Shown here: positions 34,114 through 43,844 of the stretch, one piece after another
Numbering within the stretch: the first letter of the stretch is position 1
Layout: each line of letters opens with the position of its first letter
Assembly (NCBI GenBank): GCA_002862085.1
Contig: PKCK01000093.1
Coordinates: 1-49,961, forward strand
DNA from: Planctomycetota bacterium
GTDB taxonomy: Bacteria; Planctomycetota; UBA1135; GCA-002686595
Length of the DNA stretch: 49,961 nt
Direction: 5' to 3'
The notes under the pieces: model-generated
What the model saw: the letters and a program-made list of their open reading frames with translations, nothing else
Told to the model about the DNA's origin: nothing
Databases searched by the model: none
Program-made: the position numbers and the translations under genes

Positions 34114-36143
34114 GGACCCGGACCGGACACGCTTCGAGCGCGTACGGAGCGGGGTGGAGGCTCCGCTTCGCGGTCGGAGCCGCGCTCGCGGTCACAGGCG
34201 GCGCAGCGGCCTTCGCTCTCTGCCACTCGATCGATCCGGACCGTGGACCGCTCGATGCGGGACGGAGGGTCGCCGCGACCATTCTCGCGCTCTCGACGGG
34301 CCTCGTCGGTCTCTTCGAGCTCCATCGCCTGCGCATCGAGGACGCGGCCCGCGGCAGGGTCGCCCCTGGATCGACCGGCGGCCCCGCTGCCTGGCGACTT
34401 GCTGTCGGGATCGCGGCAGGGCTGTTCACGATCGCGCTCGTCCTGGCCACCGGCGCGGAGCTGGCTGTCCTCGCGGTACGTTCCAGCGCCGGTGACGCGG
34501 AGGTGACGAGCGGTCCACGCGCCCTCGAGGAAGCGCGCGCGCGCGCTGCCGCCCTCGCCGAAACCATGGAAGAGCCGCCCGGGCCCGAGAGGCTCGTCTC
34601 GCCCGATCCCTCGGGGCGAAGCCGCCGCGGCGCAGCCGGCGCGACCACCGGCGCCAGCCCGGAACTGGGCAACCTGCTCTCCGACGTGCCCGTGCTCGAG
34701 GTCCTCGACCCCGGAAACACCTGGTCCGACGCCGACCGCCCCGTGCATCTCCGGGGCTTCGTGATCGAGGCCTTCGACGAGGACGGTGTCCCTCGCGAGC
34801 GGGCGGGATCGCCGCGCGTCGAGCGCGCGGACGTGGACGGGTGGATCCAGCGGGGCACCGCGCGGGACGGCGACGATCTCCCTCGCCGCGTGATCGAACT
34901 CGAGGTGCGGAGTCGCGGCCCCGCGCTGGAGCTGGTCTTCGCGCCCCACCGCCTGGTGGCGGTCGAGCTCTCGACCATCGCCCGCGACGCGCTCTCCGAG
35001 GCTCTCTACCTCGACGCCCTCGAGGAGCGCCGGTCCGTCCGCGTCCGCTCCGAGATCGCGCACGAGCTGAGCGTCGCGGAGGCGCGCACGCTGGTCGCGC
35101 GCGGCAGCCTGCCGGCGGGACACATCGCTCTCGCGCTCCCCGAGGATCCGCGGGGAACCCGTGCGTTCCGCGCGGCGAGCGCGCGGCTCGACGCCCTCGC
35201 CGGCGACCTCGTCGCGAGCGCGGATTCGGACTTCGAACGGGTGCTCGCCGTCGTGGAGCACCTGCGTTCGTCCTTCGCCTACGAGCTCTACTCGGTGGAT
35301 TTCCTCGGGACCGAAGGCTGCGGCGCGCTCCTCGAACGCCGCGGCGGGAGCTGCACTCACTTCGCATCACTCGCGGTGCTGCTCCTCCGCCGCGCGGGGA
35401 TTCCCGCGCGCATCGCCGCGGGCTACGTGGCCCGCGAGCGGGTGCAGGCGTCCGATGGCGGTGGACGGTGGCTCGTCCGTCAGCGCGACGGGCACGCCTG
35501 GATCGAGGTTCACTTCGAGGGAGCCGGTTGGCTCCCCTTCGACCCGACCCCCGGCGACGCGACCGTGGGCGGCGCGCTGCGAGGCTGGTCCCCGCTGGCG
35601 CCGTCGGAGGAAGACCGCCGCGACGGCCCGGGGCGCACCTCGTCGCTCGCCGCGCTCGTCATCGACGGAACGCGTGCGATCGTGGGCTCCGGCTCGGGCT
35701 GGATCGCAGGCGTGCTCGCGGCGCTCCTGATCGCCGCCGCGTCGTTCGCGCGGATGCTGCGCAGCCCCCCGCGCACCGCAGCAGGAGACCCGACGGAGCG
35801 ACCGTCGCGCCCCGTCGCCGATCCGCCGGCGCTGGACGAGGGGGTCGCAGCCGTCATGCGGGCCCTGCGGGGACGCGGCTGGCGCCCGCGCGTCGGCGAG
35901 CCCCCCCGGCGCCACGCGGCTCGGATCGAGGCCGAGAACCCCGAGGCCGCCGGCCTCGAGGCCTTCGTGGTCGCGGCCCTCGAGCGCGCCTGTGATCCGG
36001 CCGCGCGCCCCGCCGGACCGGGTGAGATCGAGCGCGGCGTCGAGCTGGCGCGGCGTCTCTCCGAACCCGCCGCGGCCGGCGCCGCCGCAATCCCGTCCAC
36101 GGAGATGTGGACGGCCGGGCCGGGCTCTTCACGACAGCCGTGA
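34110..36143 (+). CDS. Transglutaminase-like membrane protein (TgpA-type)
   Basis: A 677-residue membrane protein. N-terminal helices (about residues 18-35, 50-70 and 92-115) are followed by a large extracytoplasmic region with a transglutaminase-like core. The papain-like triad is visible: Cys415 in GGSCTHFASLAVLLLR, His462 in RDGHAWIEVHF and Asp478 in LPFDPTPGD. A further helix occurs at about 530-550 (SGWIAGVLAALLIAAASFA), then a cytosolic tail with an acidic/Arg-rich helical segment similar to DUF4129-type tails. This protein class regularly follows MoxR and DUF58 genes. Crosslinking or protease activity outside the cell is possible; the substrate is unknown. Confidence 0.86.
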   Translation: MRTRTGHASSAYGAGWRLRFAVGAALAVTGGAAAFALCHSIDPDRGPLDAGRRVAATILALSTGLVGLFELHRLRIEDAARGRVAPGSTGGPAAWRLAVGIAAGLFTIALVLATGAELAVLAVRSSAGDAEVTSGPRALEEARARAAALAETMEEPPGPERLVSPDPSGRSRRGAAGATTGASPELGNLLSDVPVLEVLDPGNTWSDADRPVHLRGFVIEAFDEDGVPRERAGSPRVERADVDGWIQRGTARDGDDLPRRVIELEVRSRGPALELVFAPHRLVAVELSTIARDALSEALYLDALEERRSVRVRSEIAHELSVAEARTLVARGSLPAGHIALALPEDPRGTRAFRAASARLDALAGDLVASADSDFERVLAVVEHLRSSFAYELYSVDFLGTEGCGALLERRGGSCTHFASLAVLLLRRAGIPARIAAGYVARERVQASDGGGRWLVRQRDGHAWIEVHFEGAGWLPFDPTPGDATVGGALRGWSPLAPSEEDRRDGPGRTSSLAALVIDGTRAIVGSGSGWIAGVLAALLIAAASFARMLRSPPRTAAGDPTERPSRPVADPPALDEGVAAVMRALRGRGWRPRVGEPPRRHAARIEAENPEAAGLEAFVVAALERACDPAARPAGPGEIERGVELARRLSEPAAAGAAAIPSTEMWTAGPGSSRQP

Positions 36144-36492
36144 AGACTCCAGCCGCCGTCTCCGGATGGAGGACGGGACGGCTGGTGAGCTCGAAGCGCG
36201 TGGACTGACGGCTCTGGCGCGAGACCGCGCAGGTGGAAGGGCGAAAGATGAGCCCGTCCAGCCCCGAGGGGATCTGTTCGGTCGGACGCCAAGGTGAGGT
36301 CGAGGACCGAAACGCCCGGTGCGAGGCACGCGAAGGCGATCAGGAGCCTCTTCCTTCAGGCGTGAGCCTCTTGGAAGCAGAGGGCTGCAACGCTGCGACC
36401 GAGGACGAGCGCGATCACCCCGTCGCTCTGGAGTGACTCCGAGACGGCAACGAACCGGGGGGCCGAGAGCTCCCGCACTGCGGCAGCGATGA
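36144..36492. other. Intergenic region, nothing recognised
   Basis: These 349 bases separate the converging transglutaminase and hisS genes. No perfect hairpin of note, RNA gene or plausible coding frame was found. Confidence 0.5.
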
Positions 36493-37821
36493 TCACCCCC
36501 GGGCTCCGCTCACCGCGGCCGCGACGTCCTCGCGGGGCACCTCACGGGACTCCTTCGAGGCGAGGTCCTTGACCTGGACAGTGCCCGCGTCGAACTCACG
36601 GCCGCCCGCGATGACCGCGAAGCGGAAGCCCCTGCGGTCGGCGTACTTGAGCTGGGCGCCCAGCTTGCGGGCTTCGGGGTAGAGCTCCACCCCCACGCCC
36701 GCCCGGCGCAGCTCCCCGGCGAGGGCCAGGTACTCCTGCTCCTTGCCCTCGTCGAGCATCGGCAGGAAGACGGGGCAGGGCGCTGCGGCCCCGTCCGTGA
36801 GCCCGAGCTCCTCCATGGCTGCGAGCAGACGATCCACGCCCAGCGAGGCGCCCACGCCGGGGAGGTGCTGCTTGGTGTAGAGCCCCGCGAGGTCGTCGTA
36901 GCGTCCGCCGGAGCAGCAGCTGCCGATGCCGGGCAGGTCGTCGAGGAACGTCTCGTAGATCGTCCCCGTGTAGTAGTCGAGCCCTCGCGCGATGCTCGGG
37001 TCGAGGGCGAAGCGGGCCGGGTCCGTGCCCGCGGCGGCCACCGCCTCGAAGAGCGCGCCGAGCCCATCGACGCCGGCGCGGCCGACCTCGGACGCGCCGA
37101 CCATCGGCGCCGCCTGATCGAGCAGCGCGGCGGGGTCGCCCTCGAGGGAGGCAAAGGCGAGCACCGCCGCCGCCTGCTGCTCGCTCGCGCCCGCCGCCTC
37201 GACGAGCTCCGCGGCGACCTTCTCGGCGCCGATCTTCGCGAGCTTGTCGAGCGCGCGGAGCACGTCGGTCTGACGCTCCACGAGGCCGAGATGCTCGAGC
37301 ACGCCCGTGAGCAGGCGTCGGTCGTTGATCCGGATCGTGAAGCGCTCGAAGCCGAGCGCGCGGAAGAGGTCGTGGATCACGAGCGCGGACTCCACGTCGC
37401 TCACGGCGCTGGACGTTCCGATCGTGTCGAAGTCGCACTGCAGGAACTCGCGGTAGCGGCCCCGCTGGGTGTTCTCGCCGCGCCAGACCGGGCCCACGTG
37501 GTAGCGCTTGAAGGGCGTACCGAGCTCGCCGATGTGCTTGGCGGCGAAGCGCGCGAACGGAACGGTCAGGTCGAAGCGCAGGCCCACGTCGCGACCGCCG
37601 TGGTCCTCGAAGCGGTACATCTGCTTGTCCGACTCCGCGCCGCCCTTGCCCAGCAGCACCTCGGTGTACTCGAGCGCGGGCGTGTCGATGGGCGCGAAGC
37701 CGTAGCTCCGGTAGACCCTCTTCGCCGCATCGACGAGCTGCTCCCGCGGGATCATCGCGCCCGGCGGGAAGTCACGGAAGCCCTTGAGGGTCCGGGGCTG
37801 GATCAAGCTCTTGTCGGCCAT
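36493..37821 (-). CDS. hisS: Histidyl-tRNA synthetase
   Basis: A 442-residue class II aminoacyl-tRNA synthetase that charges tRNA-His in the cytosol. It begins ADKSLIQPRTLKGFRDFPP. Class II motif 2 is in YHVGPVWRGENTQRGRYREFLQCDFD, the ATP/His site has LRFDLTVPFARF, and the HisRS-specific signatures are RGLDYYTGTIYE and GGRYDDL. The C-terminal anticodon-binding domain runs from about 340 on (CPVFLPMLDEGKEQEY...). Length is close to the family norm. It lies downstream of hutI on the same strand, separated by 126 bases containing a weak hairpin, so it may have its own promoter. Confidence 0.96.
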   Translation of the reverse strand: MADKSLIQPRTLKGFRDFPPGAMIPREQLVDAAKRVYRSYGFAPIDTPALEYTEVLLGKGGAESDKQMYRFEDHGGRDVGLRFDLTVPFARFAAKHIGELGTPFKRYHVGPVWRGENTQRGRYREFLQCDFDTIGTSSAVSDVESALVIHDLFRALGFERFTIRINDRRLLTGVLEHLGLVERQTDVLRALDKLAKIGAEKVAAELVEAAGASEQQAAAVLAFASLEGDPAALLDQAAPMVGASEVGRAGVDGLGALFEAVAAAGTDPARFALDPSIARGLDYYTGTIYETFLDDLPGIGSCCSGGRYDDLAGLYTKQHLPGVGASLGVDRLLAAMEELGLTDGAAAPCPVFLPMLDEGKEQEYLALAGELRRAGVGVELYPEARKLGAQLKYADRRGFRFAVIAGGREFDAGTVQVKDLASKESREVPREDVAAAVSGARG

Positions 37822-37947
37822 GACCGCGAGAACCCTACCCGCCGCCCCCGGCCGGACGCATCGGAAACCGCTGGCCTTGGAGCGCGATGGCGCGACCGGC
37901 CTCCCCCGCCGCCGGAGGGCCGGAGCGAGGCAGCCGCAGCGCCGGGA

Positions 37948-39222
37948 TCAGCCCCGCCAGGCCACGCGGCCGTCCTTCACCACGGCGCGGACCGGAGAAC
38001 GGCCCAGCTCGTAGGTCAGGTGGGCAGCGCTCGTCAGGTCCGTGATGACGAGGTCCGCGCGCTTCCCGGGCTCGATCGAGCCGCGGTCGCTCCCGAGGCC
38101 GAGAGAGGCCGCCGCGTTCAGCGTCGCCGCGGTCAACGCCTCGTCCGCCGAGAACCCGTAGCGCAGAGCTCCCCAGGACATGACCTCGAACAGGCTCATG
38201 CAGTAGCACGAGCCCGGGTTGAAGTCCGTCGAGAGCGCGGGCGCGAGGCCCGCGTCGACCATCGCCCGCGCGGGCGCCTCCTGTGACTCGCCGAGGTAGA
38301 GCGGCACCAGGGGGCAGAGCACCGGCTGGACACCGCGCTCGGCGAGGGCACGGATGCCCTCGGGCGTGACGTGTTCCAGGTGATCCGCGCTGCGCGCCCC
38401 GAGCTCGGCCGCCAGCTGGGCGCCGCCCAGCGCTGTCAGCTGGTCCACGTGCATCCGCAGCTCGAGGCCCACGTCCCTCGCCGACTCCATGAGGCGCCGC
38501 GAGTCGTCCAGTCCGAACACGTGACTCTCGGTGAAGACGTCGGCGAAGGTGGCCTTGGACGCAGCGGCGGGCCAGAGTTCCTTGGCCACGACCTCCACCC
38601 AGTCGGACGCGCGTCCCTCGAACTCCGGTGGCACGTCGTGACCGCCGAGGCAGGTGGCGACCAGGTCGACGGCGTGATGGCGATCGGCCTTCGCGATGAC
38701 GTCGAGCCCCTTGAGCTCGTCCGCCACGGTGAGGCCGTACCCCGTCTTCGCCTCGATGGTCGTCGTACCGAGGGCCAGGAATCGGTCGAGCCGCGGCAGG
38801 AGCGCCGCGACGAGCGCGGCCTCGTCGGCGCCGCGGACGCCGCGGAGGCTCGAGCGAATGCCGCCACCCGCGGCCGCGATCTCCACGTAGGAGCGCCCCG
38901 CGATGCGCTGCTCGAACTCACCTTCACGGGTCCCGAGGAACACGGGGTGCGTGTGCGCATCCACCAGTCCGGGGATCACGAGCCCGCCCGAGGCGTCGAG
39001 GACCTCGTTCGCCGCGAACCGGGCGCGAAGCTCCGGCTCCGGGCCCACGGCGAGGATCCGATCGCCGTCGCAGGCCACGGCCTGTCCGCGCGCGCGATCC
39101 ACGCGCCCGAGGGCGGCGCCGCCGAGGGGTCCGTCCCCCCGGGGCGTGGCGAGCTCACCGATCCCGACGACGAGGAGGGCGCAGGGCGCGGGGGCGCCGG
39201 ATCCTTGCGAGCTGGGCGTCAT
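37948..39222 (-). CDS. hutI: Imidazolonepropionase
   Basis: A 424-residue amidohydrolase of the histidine degradation pathway, hydrolysing 4-imidazolone-5-propanoate to N-formimino-glutamate in the cytosol. It has the metal-binding VDAHTHPVFLGTRE, the substrate-site signature TTTIEAKTGYGL, TCLGGHDVPPEF, and ALSTDFNPGSCYC near the metal-site Asp. Length agrees with the family (about 400). Other hut genes are absent from the window, so it is detached from the usual hut operon. It lies 31 bases after the ECF sigma gene on the same strand and might be co-transcribed with it. Confidence 0.92.
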   Translation of the reverse strand: MTPSSQGSGAPAPCALLVVGIGELATPRGDGPLGGAALGRVDRARGQAVACDGDRILAVGPEPELRARFAANEVLDASGGLVIPGLVDAHTHPVFLGTREGEFEQRIAGRSYVEIAAAGGGIRSSLRGVRGADEAALVAALLPRLDRFLALGTTTIEAKTGYGLTVADELKGLDVIAKADRHHAVDLVATCLGGHDVPPEFEGRASDWVEVVAKELWPAAASKATFADVFTESHVFGLDDSRRLMESARDVGLELRMHVDQLTALGGAQLAAELGARSADHLEHVTPEGIRALAERGVQPVLCPLVPLYLGESQEAPARAMVDAGLAPALSTDFNPGSCYCMSLFEVMSWGALRYGFSADEALTAATLNAAASLGLGSDRGSIEPGKRADLVITDLTSAAHLTYELGRSPVRAVVKDGRVAWRG

Positions 39223-39253
39223 GGCTGCTGCCCAGCCTAACCGTCCCGCCGGC

Positions 39254-39928
39254 TCAGGCGCAGCGCGCGACCGCCGGGGTCTCGGTCGCCGCGTCCGCGG
39301 CCGCCAGGGTCCGCGAGAGCTCGGCGCGCAGGCGCTGCCGCGCGCGGAACACGATCATCTTCGTGTTCGAGCGGCCGACGCCCAGCCGACGGCCGACCTC
39401 TGCGTAGCAGACCCCCTCCACCTCGACCATGTGGAGCGCCTCCCGGTCTCGCTCCTTGAGCTGATCGAAGGCCGCCGCGTAATGCTGCAGGAGCAGCGCG
39501 TAGGCGGCTCGCAGTTCGGTCGAGTCCTCCGCGTCGGCCGCGCAGGCCGAGGGAGAGGAGCGGCGATCCGCAGGGGCGTCGAGGGCGGCAGGCGCGTCGG
39601 AGAACGGCACGCCAGCCGACGCCGGACGGCGACGCGCCCGCCGTACGACGTTCGCGGCGATGGTTCGCGCCCAGGCCCGGAAACCGCCGGACGCGTCCGG
39701 ACGGAACGAGCCGGCGTAGCGATAGACGTTGACGAAGGTGTCCTGGAGGGCCTCGAGCGGGTCCACGGCGTGGGTACGAACGGCGGGACACTGCTCGATC
39801 CATCGAAGGAGCCCCGGGGAGGACGCCGCGTAGAGGTCCTCGAAAGCGATCGACCCGCGGCTCAGCTGGAACGCGGTCATCAGTTCGGTCTCGAGGGCGC
39901 GAGTGGTCTCGGGTGTGGTCGCCAGCAT
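39254..39928 (-). CDS. ECF-type RNA polymerase sigma factor
   Basis: A 224-residue sigma-70-family factor of the extracytoplasmic-function type. Region 2 is DPLEALQDTFVNVYRYAGSF...FRAWARTIAANVVRR and region 4 is LKERDREALHMVEVEGVCYAEVGRRLGVGRSNTKMIVFRARQRL, a helix-turn-helix for -35 recognition. The ATG at 39926-39928 was taken; a second ATG 16 codons later is possible. No anti-sigma gene is adjacent. A Ser/Pro/Ala-rich linker (about 115-145) separates the two regions. An AT-rich patch lies about 85-120 bases upstream. Confidence 0.88.
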   Translation of the reverse strand: MLATTPETTRALETELMTAFQLSRGSIAFEDLYAASSPGLLRWIEQCPAVRTHAVDPLEALQDTFVNVYRYAGSFRPDASGGFRAWARTIAANVVRRARRRPASAGVPFSDAPAALDAPADRRSSPSACAADAEDSTELRAAYALLLQHYAAAFDQLKERDREALHMVEVEGVCYAEVGRRLGVGRSNTKMIVFRARQRLRAELSRTLAAADAATETPAVARCA

Positions 39929-40010
39929 CGGGTCAGAGTCGGATCCGTCGGAGGAGAAGGGGGACGACCCGGTAGCGCCAACGCCGTGCCAACCCGCGAC
40001 CGCAGCCGAG

Positions 40011-40048
40011 TGAATATCGACTTAAACTGCTTAATTACAGCTACTTGC
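40011..40048. promoter_or_regulatory. AT-rich patch between divergent genes, probable promoter region
   Basis: The 182-base region between the sigma gene (minus) and the CBS-domain gene (plus) holds an unusually AT-rich run (TGAATATCGACTTAAACTGC and onward to TTACAGC). It stands out against roughly 70% GC and is the best candidate site for promoters firing in either direction. I cannot assign exact -35 and -10 boxes. Confidence 0.35.
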
Positions 40049-40109
40049 GTGCCAAGAAGAGCGGCCGCCGGAGGCCTGGAGAGGGGCGGGCCGTTCCGGT
40101 CTCGTAACG

Positions 40110-41762
40110 ATGTGCACGCGATCTCCATCTGGAGCCTCGTTGGTTCACCCCGTCGCCATCGGCGTATTGTTGTGCACTCGCACCGGCCCCTGCGCCGCCG
40201 CTCCCAAGTTGACCGCACCCCAAGATCCAGCTCGAACCGACTCTCCCCCGGGAGACGAGGTGCAGCCGCCGCCAGCTTCCGCAGAGCCCTCCGGATCCGC
40301 CCCCTCGTCGATCGAGACGACCTCCGTCGAGGCGCCGGGCGTGGCCCTGACCGGCGTGAACGGCCAGGAACTCCTCGCTGACGGCGCGGGAGTGCTCGCC
40401 CCCGGCCTGGGCGTGGTCGGGGCTGTCCTCCTCGCGGCGCTCTACACGAGCCTCTCCGCCAGCCTGGCCAGAACGCTCCCGTCCGTCTTCGAGGAGGCGC
40501 AGCACGACGCGGAGACGACCTCGGAGCTCCGCCGCCACCTCGGCGAGGACCTGGAGCGAGCCGGAGGCCTCGCCGAGAGCGCCAGCCTCGCCGCCTTCGT
40601 GCTTCGTGCCGCAGCGGCCGCTGGACTCTTCGCCCTCGTCCGCGACAGCGCCCGCCTCGGCCTGCTCGAGAGCGTGCTGGTGACGGCGGCGATCGGCGGC
40701 CTCGCGCTGCATCTGTTCACCCACTCCCTCCCCCTCGCGCTCGCCCGGTCCCGCGCGCAGGTTCTCCTCGCCCACGGCCTCCCCGCGCTCGCCATCACGC
40801 TGCGCCCGTTCAGCTGGGCGATCGCCCTGCTCAGGTGGGTGCGCAGGCCGATCCTGCGGATCCTCCGGACACCGGAGACGAACGACGAGACACGCCGCCT
40901 CGTCGAGGGCTTCCGAGCGATGGTCGAGGAGTCGTCCCTGCGCGGAGAACTCGGCGCGGACACGCGCGAGATGATCGCCAACGTCATCGACTTCCGTGAG
41001 GTGGACGCCGCCGAGGTCATGACGCCGCGGACGGAGATCCGAGCCGTCGAGAAGGACGCGGGGCTCGCCGCAGCCGTCGAGGTCTTCGCCTCTTCGGGCT
41101 TCTCGCGCATCCCGGTCTTCGCGGAGACGGTGGACTCGATCATCGGTACGCTCACCGCGCTCGAGGCGGCCAAGGCCGTGGCCGAGGGCCGGCTCGAGAC
41201 GACACCGATCACCTCGGTGATGCGTCCCCCTCTTCTGGTCCCCGAGACCAAGCTCGTCCCCGAGCTGCTCGCCGACTTCCGTGCGCAGCGCCAGAAGATG
41301 GCCATCGTGGTCGACGAGTACGGCGGGACCGCGGGGCTCGTGACCCTCGCGGACGTCATGGCGGAGGTGCTCGGGGACGTGGACGACGAGTTCGCCGAGG
41401 AGGACCGCGGGTTCGTGACCACCGAGTCCGGCGCCGTGGACACCGACGCGAGCCTGCACGTCTCGGAGGTCAACGAGGAGCTCGGTCTGGAGATCCCCGA
41501 GGAGGCCGACTACGAGACCCTCGCGGGGTTCGTGCTGAGCGAGCTCGGACGCTTCCCGTCCAGCGGTGAACGGCTCGAGGCGGCCGGCGCGGTCCTCGTC
41601 GTGACCGAGTCCAGTGATCGTCGCGTCCTCCGGGTCACCGTCGATCGAGGGCCCAAGTGGCGCATGGAGCGCATCGCTTCGGAGAAGAGGCGCCTCGAGG
41701 AGCGCGGCGCCTCCCCGCGCGTCGACCCGGCGCGGGCCCTGCGCCACAGCCAGGCAGTATGA
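40110..41762 (+). CDS. CorC/HlyC-type CBS-domain membrane protein
   Basis: A 550-residue protein. An N-terminal hydrophobic segment and a Pro/Ser-rich spacer precede several membrane helices (about 90-112, 150-170, 185-210), a divergent substitute for the DUF21 domain. Two CBS motifs follow (VMTPRTEIRAVEKDAGL...GFSRIPVF and VMRPPLLVPETKLVPELL...KMAIVVDEYGGTAGLVT), then the CorC/HlyC C-terminal domain (VNEELGLEIPEEADYETLAGFVLSELG). Relatives are linked to Mg2+/Co2+ efflux or homeostasis. The stop overlaps the recO start (ATGA at 41759). The ATG at 40110 is uncertain, as the first 60 residues look low-complexity. Confidence 0.82.
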   Translation: MCTRSPSGASLVHPVAIGVLLCTRTGPCAAAPKLTAPQDPARTDSPPGDEVQPPPASAEPSGSAPSSIETTSVEAPGVALTGVNGQELLADGAGVLAPGLGVVGAVLLAALYTSLSASLARTLPSVFEEAQHDAETTSELRRHLGEDLERAGGLAESASLAAFVLRAAAAAGLFALVRDSARLGLLESVLVTAAIGGLALHLFTHSLPLALARSRAQVLLAHGLPALAITLRPFSWAIALLRWVRRPILRILRTPETNDETRRLVEGFRAMVEESSLRGELGADTREMIANVIDFREVDAAEVMTPRTEIRAVEKDAGLAAAVEVFASSGFSRIPVFAETVDSIIGTLTALEAAKAVAEGRLETTPITSVMRPPLLVPETKLVPELLADFRAQRQKMAIVVDEYGGTAGLVTLADVMAEVLGDVDDEFAEEDRGFVTTESGAVDTDASLHVSEVNEELGLEIPEEADYETLAGFVLSELGRFPSSGERLEAAGAVLVVTESSDRRVLRVTVDRGPKWRMERIASEKRRLEERGASPRVDPARALRHSQAV

Positions 41763-42628
41763 GTCGCGCGCGTCGGACGGGGCGCCGCGGGCGCCCTCCG
41801 GTCACGGACGGAGCGCTCCTCCTGCGGCGCACGCCTTACGGCGAATCCTCACTGGTCGTCCACGTGCTGACGCGCTCGAGCGGACGCGTGGAGCTGATCG
41901 CCAAGGGCGCCCACAGGCCCAAGTCCCGCTTCTGCGGCGTCCTCGACTGGTTCGACACGCTGAGCCTCGAGTGGACGCCGTCGCGCACACCCGGAGAGCT
42001 CGGCACGCTCCGGACCGGGCAGCTGATGCGTCGGCGTCGCGGCCCCACGCGGGATCTCGGCGCCTATCGCGCGGCCCAGACCATGATCGAACTCGTGGAT
42101 CTCGCCACCCGCGCCGGCGCGGTCGAGCAGGGGACCTTCGAGCTGCTCGAGCGCGGCCTCGATGCCCTCGACCGTGGTGCGACCAGCGGTGCAGGACCGG
42201 CTCCCGCCCTCGTTCTCGCCACCTTCGAGCTGCGGCTCCTGAGGGTTCTGGGCCTGGAACCGGCCCTCGAGCGCTGCGCGGTGTGCGGAGAGCCTGCTCC
42301 TCCGCCTGACGGGGCGCAGGGGCGCGCCGCCTTCTCGACGCAGGCGGGAGGGCGACTCTGCCCGAAGCACGCCGCCGAGCTGCACGCCCAGGGTGTCCGG
42401 GTCGGCACCCTCCCGGTCGACGTGCTGGAGCGCGCCGCGGAGCTGGCGGGCGGGCGAAAGAGCGGTGAGAAGCGCGCGGACCCCGAACGCCTTCTCGACT
42501 TCGCGGCCCGGTTCCTGGACCATCACCTCGAGTCGCGGCCGAGGAGCCACGCCCACTTCCTCGCCGCACCCGACCGCAACCGCCGCGGCGCCGCGCCCAC
42601 GGCCCCGCCCCGAGCTCGACCCCGTTGA
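41759..42628 (+). CDS. recO: DNA repair protein RecO
   Basis: A 289-residue recombination mediator that loads RecA at gaps with RecR and anneals ssDNA. The N-terminal OB-fold is marked by TDGALLLRRTPYGESSLVVHVLTRSSGRVELIAKGAHRPKS. A helical domain follows, then a zinc-finger-like part with CAVCG and, 50-odd residues on, CPKH. The start ATG overlaps the CBS-gene stop; its own stop overlaps the TTG of the next gene. The C-terminal tail (about 265-289) is Arg/Pro-rich. Confidence 0.87.
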   Translation: MSRARRTGRRGRPPVTDGALLLRRTPYGESSLVVHVLTRSSGRVELIAKGAHRPKSRFCGVLDWFDTLSLEWTPSRTPGELGTLRTGQLMRRRRGPTRDLGAYRAAQTMIELVDLATRAGAVEQGTFELLERGLDALDRGATSGAGPAPALVLATFELRLLRVLGLEPALERCAVCGEPAPPPDGAQGRAAFSTQAGGRLCPKHAAELHAQGVRVGTLPVDVLERAAELAGGRKSGEKRADPERLLDFAARFLDHHLESRPRSHAHFLAAPDRNRRGAAPTAPPRARPR

Positions 42629-43809
42629 CGACCCACCTCCGCAGCGCCGTCGCGGCGCTCATGGCGCTTGTCGCCCTGGCCGCCTGCAAGAGCGGCCCGA
42701 TCGCGAGCACCTCGACCCTGAGCGCGAGCGAGGTCCCCGCGGCCATCGAACGCGCGAGCAACGCCTCGATCCCCCTCGCGTCGTCCGCCGAGCTCGCGGA
42801 GATCGTCGGGCTGATGGTGCGGGCGAACCAGGCCGTCCTCGAGCCCGGCCAGCGCCTGGCCGTGCGGCAGCTCCTGGAGCGGAGCGCGGAGGAGCTCGCG
42901 GCCCGCGGCGACGACCCCGACGATCTCGAGGATCTCGTGGAGGCGGAGCTCCCCGCGCGTATCGCGGTGCCCGCGGGGGTTCGCGCCGCTCGCCTGCACT
43001 TCGAGAGCGGGGAGCGCGCCGACGCGTTCAAGGTGCTCCAGCGCATCGACCGGCTCTACCCGTCGCACCCCTACCGCCAGGAGGCCGGCGACCTCCTGTT
43101 CGAGATCGCCGAGGACTACCGCACGGACAAGGGCAGTCGCTTCTTCATCTTCAAGTACGCCGCGCGCGCACCGGGCGTCTACGAGTACCTCAGCGCCGAG
43201 TACCCCACCCACGACAAGACGGACGACGCGCTCTTCACGCTCGCGGGGATCTACGAGGGCACGAGGCTGTTCGGCCTCGCCATCGAGAAGCACCTCGAGC
43301 TGATCGTGTGGGCCCAGTCCTCGACCTACCGCATCGAGAGCGAGGCGGACATCCCCCGACTGCGCCTGGAAGACCTCGACGGTCCCGAGTACGGCCGTGA
43401 CGCGATGATCCGGGCGCTCTCCGAGCTCGAGCTCTGGATCGAGTCCTACGGCGATCATGAACTGCGCGCGCAGGTGGACCGGACGCTGGTCGATTGCCTC
43501 CAGCGGCTCGCGGACAACGACCTGGTGGTGGCGCGCTTCTACGCGCGAATCAAGAACCCCACGGGCGCGAGACAGCACGCAGACCGGGGACTGACCTTCG
43601 CGCGCCGGGCCGGGAACCCGGAGCAGATCGACGAGATCGTGGCCTTCCTCGAGGGGGTGGACGAGATCGAGCGTGTGGACGCACCGCGTCTGTTCCCCGA
43701 CGAGCTGGAGGTGCCCGACGCCTTCGACCCGGGCGGGACAGGCACGAGCACCCCCGGCGATCTCGTGCCAGGTGCGCGCGTCGACGAGCCGAACCAGCAA
43801 GAGCGCTGA
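42625..43809 (+). CDS. BamD/YfiO-like TPR lipoprotein
   Basis: A 394-residue lipoprotein. The start is a TTG at 42625 overlapping the recO stop; it gives a lipobox LAAC (Cys21, in ALVALAACKSG). The mature part is helical with TPR-type repeats (RLYPSHPYRQEAGDLLFEIAEDY, EYLSAEYPTHDKTDDALFTLAGIYEG), the pattern of BamD-like outer-membrane assembly proteins. It is longer than E. coli BamD (245). The LptE-like gene next door supports a role in outer-membrane biogenesis, but a generic TPR lipoprotein is possible, so no symbol is given. The C-terminal tail is acidic and Gly/Thr-rich. Confidence 0.78.
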   Translation: MTTHLRSAVAALMALVALAACKSGPIASTSTLSASEVPAAIERASNASIPLASSAELAEIVGLMVRANQAVLEPGQRLAVRQLLERSAEELAARGDDPDDLEDLVEAELPARIAVPAGVRAARLHFESGERADAFKVLQRIDRLYPSHPYRQEAGDLLFEIAEDYRTDKGSRFFIFKYAARAPGVYEYLSAEYPTHDKTDDALFTLAGIYEGTRLFGLAIEKHLELIVWAQSSTYRIESEADIPRLRLEDLDGPEYGRDAMIRALSELELWIESYGDHELRAQVDRTLVDCLQRLADNDLVVARFYARIKNPTGARQHADRGLTFARRAGNPEQIDEIVAFLEGVDEIERVDAPRLFPDELEVPDAFDPGGTGTSTPGDLVPGARVDEPNQQER

Positions 43810-43844
43810 TCCCCGACCCCGCCGACCCCGGCCCCTCAAGAGCC

